7,538 bases of DNA, taken from assembly GCA_947456345.1 (NCBI GenBank), contig CANGQU010000031.1, positions 1 to 7,538 of the forward strand, given 5' to 3'. Shown piece by piece: positions 6,601 to 7,538 of the stretch. This stretch comes from Alphaproteobacteria bacterium. GTDB taxonomy: Bacteria > Pseudomonadota > Alphaproteobacteria > SHNJ01. Every line of letters begins with the position of its first letter. The first letter of the stretch is position 1. The notes under the pieces were generated by a model. It did not search any database and was not told where the DNA came from. It saw nothing but the letters and a program-made list of their open reading frames with translations. A program made the translations under genes and the position numbers.

Positions 6601-6684
6601 AGCGTATAGCGTATAGCGTATAGGGGATAGAATGGAAATGGATATAGGATTATTCCTATACGCTTTACGCTTACCGCTTTACAC
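6601..6684. repeat. Inverted heptamer repeat between the lol permease gene and lolD
   Basis: Plus-strand 6602-6622 is three perfect tandem copies of gcgtata. The opposite arm (6657-6684) holds four heptamers in reverse orientation, tatacgc, tttacgc, ttaccgc and tttacac, the first exact and the others decayed. Aligned as an inverted repeat, 6601-6624 and 6655-6678 match at 20 of 24 positions. A second, perfect 7-bp hairpin (tatagga/tcctata, 6643-6660) shares bases with the right arm and competes with the long stem. The element nearly fills the 90-bp gap. It looks like a small dispersed palindromic element or a slipped tandem repeat rather than a terminator, since no T-run follows the stem on the transcribed strand. 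Confidence 0.85.
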
Positions 6685-6690
6685 TTGTAT

Positions 6691-7538
6691 TTACTCATAA
6701 CGCAACGCCTCGACCGGGTCCAAACGCGCGGCGCGCCAGGACGGGTAGATGGTGGCCAGCACCGAGAGCACCAAAGCCATCAGCGCGACGCTGATCACCT
6801 CGCTCCAATCAATCGCCGCCGGCAGGGTCGAAAGGAAATAAATCTCGGCATTGAATAAATTGCTGCCCGACAACCATTCAAAAAAGCTCCGCTCCGATTC
6901 AATGTTTTCGGCCAGCAACACACCCAAGACAACGCCGCCCAGCGTGCCCAAAATCCCCACCGCCGATCCGGCCAAGACGAAAATCCGCATAATCATCCCC
7001 TGGCTGGCACCCATACTGCGTAAGACGGCGATCGAGCCGGATTTATCCTTAACCAGCATCACCAAGCCCGAGACGATGTTGAACGCCGCCACGACGATAA
7101 TCAGGGTTAAGATCAAAAACATCACATTACGCTCGATTTGAATGGCGTTAAAAAAACTGGCATGCGCGCGCTGCCAATTGGTCAAGGCGGCGTTATCGGG
7201 CATGATCGCGAATAGTTTTTGCTGCACTGGCTGTAAATCGAACGGATCGGCCATGGTGATTTCAATCGCACTGACCTTTTTTTCCAAATTAAAATACACT
7301 TGCGCGGCACGCAGCGGCAAAAACACAAAGCCGCTGTCATATTCAAACATGCCGATTTCATAAATCGCCCGCACAGTATAGGCGCGGATGGCGGGCACGG
7401 TGCCAAACGGCGTGGTTTGGCCGTTAGGCGAGACCAAGGTAATCCGATCCCCCACATCAACGCCCAAACGTTTGGCCAAACGGCTGCCAATCATGGCAGC
7501 ATCGTTGCCATCGACTTGATCCAACGCGCCTGCGACAA
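6691..7538 (-). CDS. LolC/LolE-family lipoprotein-release permease (5' end missing)
   Basis: This is the inner-membrane permease that partners LolD; its periplasmic part engages lipoproteins and LolA. The visible 281 residues are the C-terminal two-thirds of a protein normally near 400-415 residues; the rest, including the first membrane segment, lies beyond the window. The frame stays open to the edge (VAGALDQVDG), so the TTG at 7524 is internal and not a start. Numbered from the edge, the periplasmic domain runs to about 135 and ends TNWQRAHASFFNAIQIERN. Three membrane segments follow (about 137-162, 182-208 and 245-265), forming the FtsX-like permease domain, and the C-terminus YPSWRAARLDPVEALRYE (264-281) is diagnostic. 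The sequence cannot tell LolC from LolE; a single LolF-like permease acting as a homodimer is possible, so no symbol is given. lolD follows after 90 bp. Confidence 0.92.
   Translation of the reverse strand, partial: VAGALDQVDGNDAAMIGSRLAKRLGVDVGDRITLVSPNGQTTPFGTVPAIRAYTVRAIYEIGMFEYDSGFVFLPLRAAQVYFNLEKKVSAIEITMADPFDLQPVQQKLFAIMPDNAALTNWQRAHASFFNAIQIERNVMFLILTLIIVVAAFNIVSGLVMLVKDKSGSIAVLRSMGASQGMIMRIFVLAGSAVGILGTLGGVVLGVLLAENIESERSFFEWLSGSNLFNAEIYFLSTLPAAIDWSEVISVALMALVLSVLATIYPSWRAARLDPVEALRYE

Noticed and set aside
6601..6684. CRISPR array or iteron-type origin
   Set aside because: The repeat units are only 7 bases, directly tandem without spacers, with three exact copies, and no cas or replication-initiator gene is nearby.
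6691..7524. Complete 277-residue permease starting at a TTG at 7524
   Set aside because: The frame continues open to the window edge with family-like residues (VAGALDQ), and the first membrane segment is missing, so the gene is simply truncated.

Overview
The window reads as chromosomal DNA of an alphaproteobacterium. This rests on protein signatures: EF-Ts with an HNSIAPNMGKIGVLVAL core, S2 starting close to [14 protein letters not shown], LolD with an APSGTGKST P-loop, and a LolC/E-type permease ending YPSWRAARLDPVEALRYE. Base composition looks balanced to slightly GC-rich (not counted). I cannot place it below class. Nearly everything is core housekeeping machinery; no phage, transposase, toxin or defence genes, CRISPR array, rRNA or tRNA are visible.

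Layout on the minus strand, in transcription order from the right edge: a lolC/lolE-family permease truncated by the window edge (6691-7538), a 90-bp gap filled by an inverted heptamer repeat, lolD (5926-6600), then, after a plus-strand gene, dnaE (2057-5458), rpsB (1072-1845), tsf (39-968) and possibly the first seven codons of pyrH (1-23). The only plus-strand gene is a 107-residue protein (5602-5925) between dnaE and lolD. It converges on lolD with no base between the two stop codons and diverges from dnaE. Its sequence suggests an orphan CBM48/AMPK-type beta-sandwich domain.

The genes form three blocks. LolD and the permease make up the inner-membrane ABC machine that releases lipoproteins for transport to the outer membrane. 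DnaE is the replicative polymerase. S2 and EF-Ts are the usual translation pair, and rpsB has its own near-consensus promoter starting just 14 bp beyond the dnaE stop.

The non-coding parts are the least ordinary: a 70-bp two-part palindrome between rpsB and tsf, an rpsB leader of about 155 nt with two mutually exclusive stems, and a heptamer-built inverted repeat that runs directly into the lolD start codon and leaves no Shine-Dalgarno site. I see no convincing new multi-gene system. The best leads are the two repeat elements, the leader switch and the orphan beta-sandwich protein. No gene-free stretch exceeds 300 bases.
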